DNA from: Helicobacter bilis ATCC 51630
GTDB taxonomy: Bacteria; Campylobacterota; Campylobacteria; Campylobacterales; Helicobacteraceae
DNA length: 41,257 nt
Assembly: GCF_000686565.1 (NCBI RefSeq)
Contig: NZ_JMKW01000022.1
Coordinates: 1 to 41,257, forward strand
Direction of reading: 5' to 3'
The translations under genes and the position numbers were made by a program. Shown here piece by piece: positions 17,703 through 25,137 of the stretch (within the stretch, counting starts at the first letter, position 1; each line of letters opens with the position of its first letter). The notes beneath the pieces were generated by a model. The model was not told the DNA's origin, searched no databases, and saw only the letters and a program-made list of their open reading frames with translations.

Positions 17703-20321
17703 ATGAAAACTTTATTTGGGAAAATTTTTGGCACTCGTAATGATAAGATTCTAAAAGGCTACAAAAATCGTGTGCGTAAGATAAACGCATTAGAAGCAGA
17801 GTTGGAATCTTTAAGCGATGAAGCTTTGCAGCAGAGATTTCAAGCGATAAAAGATGAGGTTACACATAAGCTTGGTAGCTTAGATAATAGTGATTTTTCT
17901 ATTCAAGTAGTAAATTCGCTTTTAGATTCTAAACTTGAAGAAGTCTTTTCTCTCACAAGGGAAGCAAGTAAGAGAATCCTTAATATGCGGCATTTTGATG
18001 TGCAGCTTATCGGCGGTATGGCTTTGCATGAAGGAAAGATTGCAGAGATGAAAACAGGGGAAGGGAAAACACTTGTAGCAACTCTTCCTGTTATCTTAAA
18101 TGCCTTGTCTGGTAAAAGCGTGCATGTTGTAACCGTGAATGACTATCTAGCAAATAGAGATGCAGCGACTATGCAGCCACTTTATAACTTTTTTGGCTTT
18201 AGTGTGGGCGTTATTACAAATGCGATACAAAGTGATGAAGAGCGTTTAAAAATCTATTCAAGCGATATAGTCTATGGCACAAATAATGAATATGGATTTG
18301 ATTATTTGCGGGATAATATGAAGTATAATTTAGACCAAAAAGTGCAAAAACGCCACTTTTTTGCTATCGTTGATGAAGTAGATTCTATCCTTATTGATGA
18401 AGCTAGAACGCCACTTATAATCTCTGGTCCTATTAATCGTAAAATGGAGAATTATCAATTAGCAGATTCTGTTGCAAAGAAAATGCAGAAAGTTACTGAC
18501 TTTAGCGTTGATGAAAAAAATCGCGTGATTCTAACCACAGAAGATGGAATCAAAAAAGCAGAATCTCTTTTTAATGTAGAAAATCTCTATGCTGTTGAAA
18601 ATGCCTCTTTATCACACCACCTAGACCAAGCCCTAAAAGCAAACTATTTATTTGTAAAAGATAAAGATTATGTAGTCCAAAATGGCGAAGTTGTGATTGT
18701 AGATGAATTTACAGGCAGACTAAGTGAAGGCAGAAGATTTAGCGAAGGACTGCATCAAGCCCTAGAAGCAAAAGAGGGCGTAGCTATTAAGGAAGAGAGT
18801 CAAACACTAGCAGATATTACATTCCAAAACTACTTTAGACTCTATGATAAATTAGGCGGCATGACAGGGACAGCCCAGACTGAAGCCACAGAATTTTTAG
18901 AGATATATAAACTTGAAGTTGTATCAATACCGACTAACTTACCGATACAGCGAAAAGATTTAAATGATTTAATCTATAAAAGTGAGCAGGAAAAATTCCA
19001 AGCCGTGCTAGATAAAATCACAGAGCTATATAAAAAAGGGCAGCCAGTGCTTGTTGGCACAGCGAGTATTGAAAAAAGCGAAGTTTTGCATGAATGGCTA
19101 AAAAAAGCTAGAATCCCGCATAATGTATTAAACGCAAAACAACACGAAAAAGAAGCAGAAATCATTAAAAATGCAGGGCTAAAAGGTGCAGTAACCATTG
19201 CTACAAACATGGCAGGTAGAGGCGTGGATATTAAAATCGATGATGAGATACGAGAGCTAGGCGGACTTTATATCATCGGCACAGAGCGACATGAAAGCAG
19301 AAGAATTGATAATCAGCTAAGGGGTCGTGCAGGCAGACAGGGCGATCCGGGCGTTAGTCAATTTTATCTAAGCCTTGAAGATTCCCTGCTTAGAATCTTT
19401 GGAAGCGATAAGTTGAAAGGCGTTATGGGTAAGCTTGGTATGAAAGATGGTGAGAGTATAGAATCTAGCATGATTACAAAATCTATTGAAAAAGCACAAA
19501 AAAAGGTAGAATCTCTTCATTTTGAATCAAGAAAACACCTACTTGAATATGATGATGTGAGTAATGAACAGCGAAAAGTCATATATAGATTCAGAAATGA
19601 GCTATTACAAAAAGATTTTAATATGGCAGAACGAATAAAAGAAAACCGCGAAACAAGCGTACATAATCTTTTAGAGCGAAGTCAAATATTAGCGCATGAT
19701 GTGCCAGAAAACTATGATATTGCGGGACTTTTAGCCGTATTGAAAGAGGAATATTTGCTTGAATTGAGTGAATCTTTAGAAGCAAAAAGCTATCATGAAA
19801 TACAAGAGATTCTTATATCCGCCTTGCAAAATGAATATGACAAAAAGTTTGCAAATACAACACCAGAAATGCGTAATGAGCTTGAAAGAATCATTTATTT
19901 ACAAGTGGTAGATAATGCTTGGAGAGAGCATTTATACTCAATAGATCATTTAAAAACAGGCATTAGCCTTCGTGGATATAATCAAAAAGACCCGCTTGTA
20001 GAGTATAAAAAAGAGAGTTATAATCTCTTTTTAGAGCTTGTGGAAAATATCAAAATTGAAGCTTATCGCACATTGCAAATCATTCAATTTAACACGCAAG
20101 ATGTGCAGCAAGAAGAAGAAAAGATTCTATCAAACCTAGAGCATGAAAATGAGAATCTTGTGCTAAATCATAGCGGATTAGAAGAAGAGATAAGAGATAA
20201 AAAACCAGCAAGAAATGAAATATGCCCTTGTGGTAGTGGTAAAAAATATAAACACTGCCATGGCAAAAGCGGACCAAAAAGGGGCGCCCTTGCAAAGCAA
20301 AGAGAAGACATCAATGCTTAA
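17703..20321 (+). CDS. secA: Preprotein translocase ATPase SecA
   Basis: 872 aa from the ATG at 17703 ([14 protein letters not shown]) with AAAAGGAC in front; the upstream start at 17649 overlaps hspR and is rejected. Features in order: [22 protein letters not shown] with Walker A near 116-123; the DEAD-type box [23 protein letters not shown] near 220-242; TMAGRGVD-type motif [12 protein letters not shown]; and [25 protein letters not shown]. The C-terminus is the zinc-binding tail [14 protein letters not shown]. SecA drives protein export through SecYEG. Its partnership with cbpA-hspR as upstream neighbours is notable. Confidence 0.97.
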   Translation: MKTLFGKIFGTRNDKILKGYKNRVRKINALEAELESLSDEALQQRFQAIKDEVTHKLGSLDNSDFSIQVVNSLLDSKLEEVFSLTREASKRILNMRHFDVQLIGGMALHEGKIAEMKTGEGKTLVATLPVILNALSGKSVHVVTVNDYLANRDAATMQPLYNFFGFSVGVITNAIQSDEERLKIYSSDIVYGTNNEYGFDYLRDNMKYNLDQKVQKRHFFAIVDEVDSILIDEARTPLIISGPINRKMENYQLADSVAKKMQKVTDFSVDEKNRVILTTEDGIKKAESLFNVENLYAVENASLSHHLDQALKANYLFVKDKDYVVQNGEVVIVDEFTGRLSEGRRFSEGLHQALEAKEGVAIKEESQTLADITFQNYFRLYDKLGGMTGTAQTEATEFLEIYKLEVVSIPTNLPIQRKDLNDLIYKSEQEKFQAVLDKITELYKKGQPVLVGTASIEKSEVLHEWLKKARIPHNVLNAKQHEKEAEIIKNAGLKGAVTIATNMAGRGVDIKIDDEIRELGGLYIIGTERHESRRIDNQLRGRAGRQGDPGVSQFYLSLEDSLLRIFGSDKLKGVMGKLGMKDGESIESSMITKSIEKAQKKVESLHFESRKHLLEYDDVSNEQRKVIYRFRNELLQKDFNMAERIKENRETSVHNLLERSQILAHDVPENYDIAGLLAVLKEEYLLELSESLEAKSYHEIQEILISALQNEYDKKFANTTPEMRNELERIIYLQVVDNAWREHLYSIDHLKTGISLRGYNQKDPLVEYKKESYNLFLELVENIKIEAYRTLQIIQFNTQDVQQEEEKILSNLEHENENLVLNHSGLEEEIRDKKPARNEICPCGSGKKYKHCHGKSGPKRGALAKQREDINA

Positions 20322-20343
20322 TTAAAGCTATTAACAAAAGCAC

Positions 20344-20406
20344 TAAGATTCTATATGTAGGCTATTTGCTTTTAGCTTATAAGTTAATAATTAGAATCTT
20401 ATTTTT
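20344..20406 (+). terminator. Possible secA terminator hairpin
   Basis: TAAGATTCTA (20344-20353) pairs perfectly with TAGAATCTTA (20392-20401), followed by TTTTT (20402-20406). The 38-nt loop is long for an intrinsic terminator, and the stem is a common word in this genome, so the call is tentative. Confidence 0.4.
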
Positions 20407-20421
20407 CTAATCTACAACAAA

Positions 20422-20499
20422 TTGTCATATTGAGCGTAGCAGAATATTTAACATAGAATTTAAAAAAGATGTTTCTTATTTACACTCTCAATATGACAA
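20422..20499. repeat. 78-bp element with perfect 13-bp inverted ends (repeat copy B)
   Basis: TTGTCATATTGAG at 20422-20434 is repeated inverted and exactly as CTCAATATGACAA at 20487-20499. The left 39 bp aligns with the repeat translated inside the cytochrome b gene (2458-2500). The structure is that of a small dispersed palindromic repeat or MITE-like unit. It has no coding capacity. Confidence 0.65.
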
Positions 20500-20569
20500 G
20501 ATTATAGAATTTATCTTATTTAGATGGGCGTAGTCTCACAGGATGCAAAAGATGGTGGATTTTATTCAC

Positions 20570-20665
20570 TTACATCCGCTCATTAAGGTTAAAAATCGAG
20601 TCTTTTTTACTTATCCTTTGCAATGCCATTGTGCTTGGTATATATCCTAACCCATTATTACTCAT
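20570..20665 (-). other. Possible small ORF, 31 aa, downstream of the viperin gene
   Basis: An ATG at 20665 preceded by AAAAGGAGATAG opens a 31-codon frame (MSNNGLGYIPSTMALQRIS...) ending TAA at 20570. The ATG overlaps the stop of the frame before it (ATGAGTAA). After the stop the same frame continues for 17 sense codons (VNKIHHLLHPVRLRPSK). It may be a remnant of a longer gene rather than a functional peptide. I do not recognise it. Confidence 0.3.
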
Positions 20666-20783
20666 CTATCTCCTTTTTAAAATCAATAAGTTCTTTAAAT
20701 AATCTATCAAAATTATTCTTACTTTCTTGTGAGAGTTTTTCTTTTAGATTCTCTGTGTTTTTAAATATGCTGAGATTAGAAAT
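20658..20783 (-). pseudogene. C-terminal remnant of an unrecognised gene
   Basis: About 41 codons ending TAA at 20658 read as a charged helical segment (SIFKNTENLKEKLSQESKNN, then FDRLFKELIDFKKEIDE). There is no ATG, GTG or TTG start in frame, so only a C-terminal fragment is left. It sits between the viperin gene and the 31-codon ORF, all on the minus strand. The remaining part of the 600-bp gap after secA holds the repeat at 20422 and nothing else recognised. Confidence 0.35.
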
Positions 20784-20918
20784 TTAGAATCTCATTTGAT
20801 AATGCAAATAAAATAAGTGAGTAATAGGTTTAATAAAACTCCATTTTAATAAAACCAACCATTAGAATCTAAATAGATCTTATTGTGCTAGATTCTAATA
20901 ATTTTCTTACATATTACA

Positions 20919-21764
20919 CTAGATTACATCTTTTTTATATTTTATCATATCAACTTTTAGGTAATTTGCTATATCCTTATCAGCTAAGTCTAGTAAAATA
21001 GGGCTATATGTATAGCCCCTATTATTACCCTTTGTGTTTTGATAGAATCTCCCATAAGGGTCTATCATAATATATGAATTTGTCATTAGATCTTTATCTT
21101 CATCTGTTATACAGCTCTTTAAATGTTTATGCGTTCTTAAAAAATACTTATATTGTGTTTTATTGCAATAGTTTTTATCTGCATTAATGCTTAATGCTTG
21201 AAAAATTTTCCATTTATCTGGCTTTATAGATTCTATAAATTCACTCATATTTTCTTTATAGTTGTAGCGATTGACTACTGTATTAATCTTTATTTGCATA
21301 TCTTTGTTTTTTGCCTTTAAAAAATTTATTGTATCTTTAAGATAAGCGGTATTATTGTTGTGTGTTTTACTGCATCGTCCTATGTGTTTATTTGTTTCTG
21401 TATTTATAGAATCAACGCTTATGCCAAACATTGTAAAAAGTGCTATATAACTTTCTATAAACTCTTTTGTAAGCAGTGAAGCATTTGTGATAATTGATAT
21501 TTTAAAGCCTAGTTTATATGCTGATTCTACGATAAAGCCTAGATTTTTTGATAATAGCGGTTCGCCACCAGCAATATTTAGCCGCAAGAAATCTGTATCG
21601 TATATCGCGCCTATCGAGTTGTAGAGCTTTGTAAGCAGCGTTGTTATGTTTTCTTTATTCCTATGTATTTCCTGCATGTTGCATTTTGTATATTTTGCAA
21701 AGCAATAATGACATTTATAGTTGCACTGCTCTGTAATATGCCAATTTAGTGTGATTGTATCCAT
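20919..21764 (-). CDS. Prokaryotic viperin homologue (pVip), antiviral radical-SAM ddhNTP synthase
   Basis: 281 aa with RBS GGAGATAAC right before the ATG. The radical-SAM cluster is C14-x3-C18-x2-C21 in WHITEQCNYKCHYCF, with the viperin-type NWH lead-in. GGEP lies at 66-69 (LNIAGGEPLL) and ITNAS at 92-96. Viperin-specific blocks follow: FGISVDSINTETNKHIGR (113-130), IKINTVVNRYN (158-168), DKWKIFQALSI (183-193), and NSYIMIDPYGRF (229-240). The same order occurs in human viperin (CNYKCGFCF, SGGEP, ISCDS...IGR, KINSVINRFN, RWKVFQCL, SYLILDEYMRF). Such enzymes turn a nucleoside triphosphate into its 3'-deoxy-3',4'-didehydro form, a viral-polymerase chain terminator. The usual RGG-x-Y-x-W C-terminal end is absent; the protein stops at KYKKDVI. 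No nucleotide kinase lies beside it. Surroundings are gene debris and repeats, consistent with acquisition by transfer. Which nucleotide it uses cannot be read. Confidence 0.85.
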   Translation of the reverse strand: MDTITLNWHITEQCNYKCHYCFAKYTKCNMQEIHRNKENITTLLTKLYNSIGAIYDTDFLRLNIAGGEPLLSKNLGFIVESAYKLGFKISIITNASLLTKEFIESYIALFTMFGISVDSINTETNKHIGRCSKTHNNNTAYLKDTINFLKAKNKDMQIKINTVVNRYNYKENMSEFIESIKPDKWKIFQALSINADKNYCNKTQYKYFLRTHKHLKSCITDEDKDLMTNSYIMIDPYGRFYQNTKGNNRGYTYSPILLDLADKDIANYLKVDMIKYKKDVI

Positions 21765-21895
21765 GTTATCTCCTTTGTTTTTAATGATTTATAGAATCTA
21801 GGGTTACAATCAACATATAATATTGAATATATGGATTCTAGATTCTATAAATTCTAAGATACAAGATTCTACGCTCAATTTTCTTACACAATTAG

Positions 21896-22864
21896 AGCAA
21901 AATTTTAACGGGGGGGGGGGGGGTAAATACACAGGATTCTATTCTCTATAACAATCTTAAATCTAACTTAAACTCAAATAATGATTTATCCCGCCAACTT
22001 CACACCGCCCACAAAAATACCACTTTTATCCACGCCGATTTAAGCGATAAAGCCACTCTAGATTCTATCTTTAGCACATATCAAATACAAGCAGTTATGC
22101 ACTTTGCTGCCTTTGCCTATGTGGGTGAGAGTGTCAAAGACCCTAGCAAGTATTATTACAACAATGTCGCCAACTCGCTAAACCTCCTAGAATCTATGCG
22201 TAAGGCAAATGTCAAAAACATTATCTTTAGCTCCACTTGTGCCACTTATGGTAATCCCCTGCACCTACCCATCACAGAATCCCATCCGCAAAATCCCATA
22301 AATCCCTATGGCTACTCAAAGCTTGTGGTAGAAAATATGCTAAAAGACTTTAGCCACGCTTATGGGCTAGAGTATGTCATCTTGCGTTATTTTAACGCCG
22401 CTGGGGCGAGTATGCTTTTTGATATTGGTGAATCTCATAGCCCAGAGACGCATTTAATCCCACTTCTTTTACAGACTGCTTTGGGGCAGAGAGAAGTTCT
22501 TAGCATTTATGGCGATGACTATCCTACAAAAGATGGCTCTTGTATAAGGGATTATATCCATATAGATGACTTAGCAAACGCACATATTTTAGCCCTAAAG
22601 TATCTCTTAAATGGTGGAAAAAGCGAAGCCTTTAATCTTGGCAATGGCTTGGGATTTTCTATCTTTGAGCTGCTAGAGTGTGCTTCTAGGCTTTGTGGCA
22701 AACAAATCCCCTACACCATAGAATCTAGACGAGAGGGCGACCCTGCTGCGCTTATTGGCGATAGCACTAAGGCAAAGCAGATTCTAGGCTGGAAGGCACA
22801 TTTTGCAGATATTGAGACAATCCTATCTTCAGCACTCAACTGGCATAGCAACCCACGCTATTAA
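21896..22864 (+). pseudogene. galE: galE, UDP-glucose 4-epimerase lacking its N-terminus
   Basis: From about 22022 onward the frame is a good GalE: IHADLSDK, QAVMHFAAFAYVGESV, the SSTCATYG active-site Ser/Thr region, the catalytic NPYGYSKLVVE (Tyr-x3-Lys), YFNAAGA, and CIRDYIHIDDLANAH. The first ATG in frame is 22097, so about 70 residues of a normal GalE are unaccounted for. Upstream the frame is open to a stop at 21893 and reads KILTGGGG across the G14 tract, like the MKIL-TGGxGYIGSH start of GalE, but the start codon and the rest of the NAD-binding glycine loop are gone. Removing one G would join a different upstream frame, open from 21802, to galE, yet that frame does not restore the Rossmann loop convincingly. 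The gene is probably inactive, though mis-assembly at the G tract could mimic this. It heads a glycan-like group of genes. Confidence 0.75.
21910..21923 (+). repeat. G14 homopolymer at the broken 5' end of galE
   Basis: Fourteen G residues directly precede the open galE frame. Tracts of this length slip readily and are also hard to sequence, so the exact number should be treated with caution. Confidence 0.85.
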
Positions 22865-22877
22865 ATAAGGGAAGTTA

Positions 22878-23339
22878 ATGCAGTTAATAAAGTATGTTTG
22901 TGTTGCTTTTCTAGCCCTATTTGTCAATCTCATCTCAAGGCATTTTCTAAGCTTTTATATAAGCTTTTCGAGCAGCGTGATTATCGCCTATATCTTAGGG
23001 CATTTTGTGAATTTCGCCTTGTCCGCAAGGTATATCTTTTCTCGCAATATAAGCTTAAGACTAGCCTTTATCCGCTTTAGTATTGTGGCTCTTTTTGGGC
23101 TACTTATTGCCTTATTTGTGAGTGTTGGGACACTTTGGCTTTTACAGAGTTTTTATACAACTTTGCAGGATTTTATACAATCTAGCCCCTTTTTAGCCCC
23201 ACACAAAAGCTTCCTACTTCATCAAAAGCATTTAGAGTTTGTAGCCCACATTAGCGGTGTGGGTGTGGGCTTTATCTGCAACTATTTGGGGCATAAATAT
23301 TTTAGTTTTATTAAATTTACAAGAAAGGATAATAAGTGA
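22878..23339 (+). CDS. GtrA-family membrane protein
   Basis: 153 aa with four hydrophobic helices, typical of GtrA proteins (usually 120-150 aa). VCVAFLALFVNLISRHFLSF in helix 1, then IIAYILGHFVNFALSARYIFS and ISGVGVGFICNYLGHKYFSF match the family pattern, in which an Asn-x2-hydrophobic and a late NYLxxKxFxF are conserved. GtrA proteins are thought to move or help move lipid-linked sugars across the inner membrane for surface-glycan decoration. The ATG follows AAGGGAAG, 13 bp after galE, and its stop overlaps the next gene's GTG start (GTGA), so the two are coupled. No GtrB-type glycosyltransferase is present in the group. Confidence 0.8.
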   Translation: MQLIKYVCVAFLALFVNLISRHFLSFYISFSSSVIIAYILGHFVNFALSARYIFSRNISLRLAFIRFSIVALFGLLIALFVSVGTLWLLQSFYTTLQDFIQSSPFLAPHKSFLLHQKHLEFVAHISGVGVGFICNYLGHKYFSFIKFTRKDNK

Positions 23340-24949
23340 GACAAAATAAAAAAGTCTTAATCATCGGTGCAGGACCGGCTGGGCTTAGCGCGGCTAGAGT
23401 GCTAAGTGAAAATGGATATAGCGTAGAGATTTTTGAGTTAGATTCACAAGTTGGTGGAATGAGTAAAAGCATAGAGCTATTTTCACAGATTGTAGATATT
23501 GGACCGCATAGATTTTTTAGCAAGGATAAACGCTTAAATGACTTTTGGCATATCCACACAAATGGCGAGTATGAGAAAGTCTCACGACTTACTAGAATCT
23601 TTTATAACCGCAAGTTTTTTTACTATCCTTTGCGTGGCTTTGACGCACTTTTTAAACTAGGATTTTTAGAATCTGCCCTTTGTGTTTTTAGTTATATTAA
23701 AGCAAAAATCAGCCCTTTTAAAGGGGATAGCTTTGAATCGTGGGTGGCAAATGCCTTTGGCTATCGCTTGTATAGCATATTTTTTAAAAGCTACACAGAA
23801 AAGCTCTGGGGGATTAAATGCAGTGAGCTAGATGCGGATTTCGCCGCACAACGCATTAAAGGGCTTAATCTCTATGAAGCGATAAAGTCCGCATTCTTTG
23901 GCGGTGGGGGCAAAAAGCATAAGACTTTAGTTGATGAGTTTAGCTACCCCAAAAAGGGCTGTGGCGTGGTATATGAAAATATGAAGCAAGAGATTATCAA
24001 ACGCGGCGGCGTGGTGCATTGTGGTGTGGAGGTGCTAGGCATTAAAACGCAGGGCAAAAAGGCGGTGGGTATTCACACAAACAAGGGCGAGTTTAGCGGG
24101 GATATTGTGATTTCAACCGCACCTTTTAGGGATATGGTGCTGTCGTTAGAAGAGCTAGATTCTAGTGTGAAAGAAATGGCAGGGGGGTTGAAATTTAGAA
24201 ACACGATTTTGGTTTATGTAGAAGTAGGGGATTCTAGTGTGGATTGCCACGCCACTGCTTCCGCAGTGTCTCGCAATGACAGAAATTTGGATTCTAGCTT
24301 TTGTGCCCAAAACGCTCAAAGTTTAAACAAGTCGCAGGCGGAAGGATTTTGCGATGATTTTGGTGGCTTTCAAGGCGGGGGCGAAGGGATTTACCTAAGC
24401 GGTAATGAGCAAGCCCCCGCCGCAGAATCCGCCAAAAGCGCGCAAAAGCCAACGCTATTCAAAGATAATTGGATTTATGTGCATAGCAAGGACACTTCCA
24501 CCGGCAGAATCACCAACTTTGCTAATTGGACCAAGGATTTGCAATGCGGAAAAGATTCTGCGATTTTATGCCTTGAGTATTGGGCAAATGATGATGAAGC
24601 CTTGTGGAATCTAGATGATAATGCCCTAAGTGAGATAGCAAAAAGGGATTTACTAGAATCTAAGCTTGTAGCAGACTCTAGCCTTATCAAAAACACCAGC
24701 GTGCTAAAAATCCACAAAAGCTACCCCGTGTATGAGCGGGGCTACAAAGACAATCTCCATAAAATCTACAAAGCCCTAGATAGCTTTAAAGACTTGTATT
24801 TCATCGGGCGAAATGGCAGCTTTAAGTATAACAATCAAGACCATAGCATTCTTATGGGGCTTATGTGTGCGGATAAGATTTTGGGCAGGGAGTGTGATTT
24901 GTGGCATATTAACACGGACTATGATTATCAAGAAGGAGGCAAAGCATAG
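23336..24949 (+). CDS. FAD-dependent oxidoreductase (UDP-galactopyranose mutase / amine oxidase-like) with in-frame insertion
   Basis: 537 aa from a GTG that overlaps the previous stop. The N-terminal VLIIGAGPAGLSAARVLSENGYSVEIFE is the dinucleotide-binding fold (G11, G13, G16), followed by the GG motif in QVGGMSKSI. GPHRFFSKD and GIKCSELDADFAAQRIKGLN are typical of UGM-like and protoporphyrinogen-oxidase-like proteins. The C-terminal FAD contact is LYFIGRNGSFKYNNQDHSI. Between about residues 297 and 375 a stretch of some 75 aa (Ser/Ala/Gln/Cys-rich, higher GC) interrupts the expected VYVEV...DNWIYVHSKD junction. It contains a known type of palindromic repeat (24241-24282). The enzyme is probably involved in modifying a sugar or lipid carrier in this group, by analogy with UGM; substrate unknown. 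Confidence 0.75.
   Translation: MRQNKKVLIIGAGPAGLSAARVLSENGYSVEIFELDSQVGGMSKSIELFSQIVDIGPHRFFSKDKRLNDFWHIHTNGEYEKVSRLTRIFYNRKFFYYPLRGFDALFKLGFLESALCVFSYIKAKISPFKGDSFESWVANAFGYRLYSIFFKSYTEKLWGIKCSELDADFAAQRIKGLNLYEAIKSAFFGGGGKKHKTLVDEFSYPKKGCGVVYENMKQEIIKRGGVVHCGVEVLGIKTQGKKAVGIHTNKGEFSGDIVISTAPFRDMVLSLEELDSSVKEMAGGLKFRNTILVYVEVGDSSVDCHATASAVSRNDRNLDSSFCAQNAQSLNKSQAEGFCDDFGGFQGGGEGIYLSGNEQAPAAESAKSAQKPTLFKDNWIYVHSKDTSTGRITNFANWTKDLQCGKDSAILCLEYWANDDEALWNLDDNALSEIAKRDLLESKLVADSSLIKNTSVLKIHKSYPVYERGYKDNLHKIYKALDSFKDLYFIGRNGSFKYNNQDHSILMGLMCADKILGRECDLWHINTDYDYQEGGKA
24241..24282 (-). repeat. Palindromic intergenic-type repeat read in frame inside the FAD oxidoreductase
   Basis: On the minus strand this reads TGTCATTGCGAGACACTG, then GGAAGCAGTGGCGTGGCAATCC. 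It has a perfect CACTGC-TTCC-GCAGTG inner stem and ATTGC/GCAAT outer arms. Similar TCATTGCGAG...GCAATCC units occur as dispersed repeats in many bacteria, from general knowledge. Here it lies inside a coding region without breaking the frame. A further inverted pair, GGCGGGGGC (24375-24383) and GCCCCCGCC near 24413-24421, lies in the same inserted segment. Confidence 0.6.
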
Positions 24950-24985
24950 GGCATAGGATTCGGCTTTGGGTAATCATAGCGGCGA

Positions 24986-25046
24986 TTTAGCAAATTTTGG
25001 GGTAACCGCAGACCTTATGTCTAGCTCCACCCCAAAATTTGCTAAA
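24986..25046. repeat. Perfect 18-bp stem-loop between operon genes
   Basis: TTTAGCAAATTTTGGGGT (24986-25003) pairs exactly with 25029-25046, with a 25-nt loop. No T-run follows, so it is not an ordinary intrinsic terminator. It lies in the 188-bp gap between the FAD oxidoreductase and the polytopic membrane protein, and could be an mRNA-processing or stability structure or another dispersed repeat. Confidence 0.7.
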
Positions 25047-25137
25047 AGCCCCACTAGCAACACCGCAATTCCTAGAATCCTAGAAGAAGAAAATAACGAG
25101 AAAATCAGCTAATAAGCAAAATACAAAGGAGCAAACA

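Noticed and set aside
20919-21764. Generic radical-SAM enzyme such as MoaA or a SPASM maturase
   Set aside because: There is no C-terminal Fe-S cluster motif, and the internal blocks match viperin specifically.
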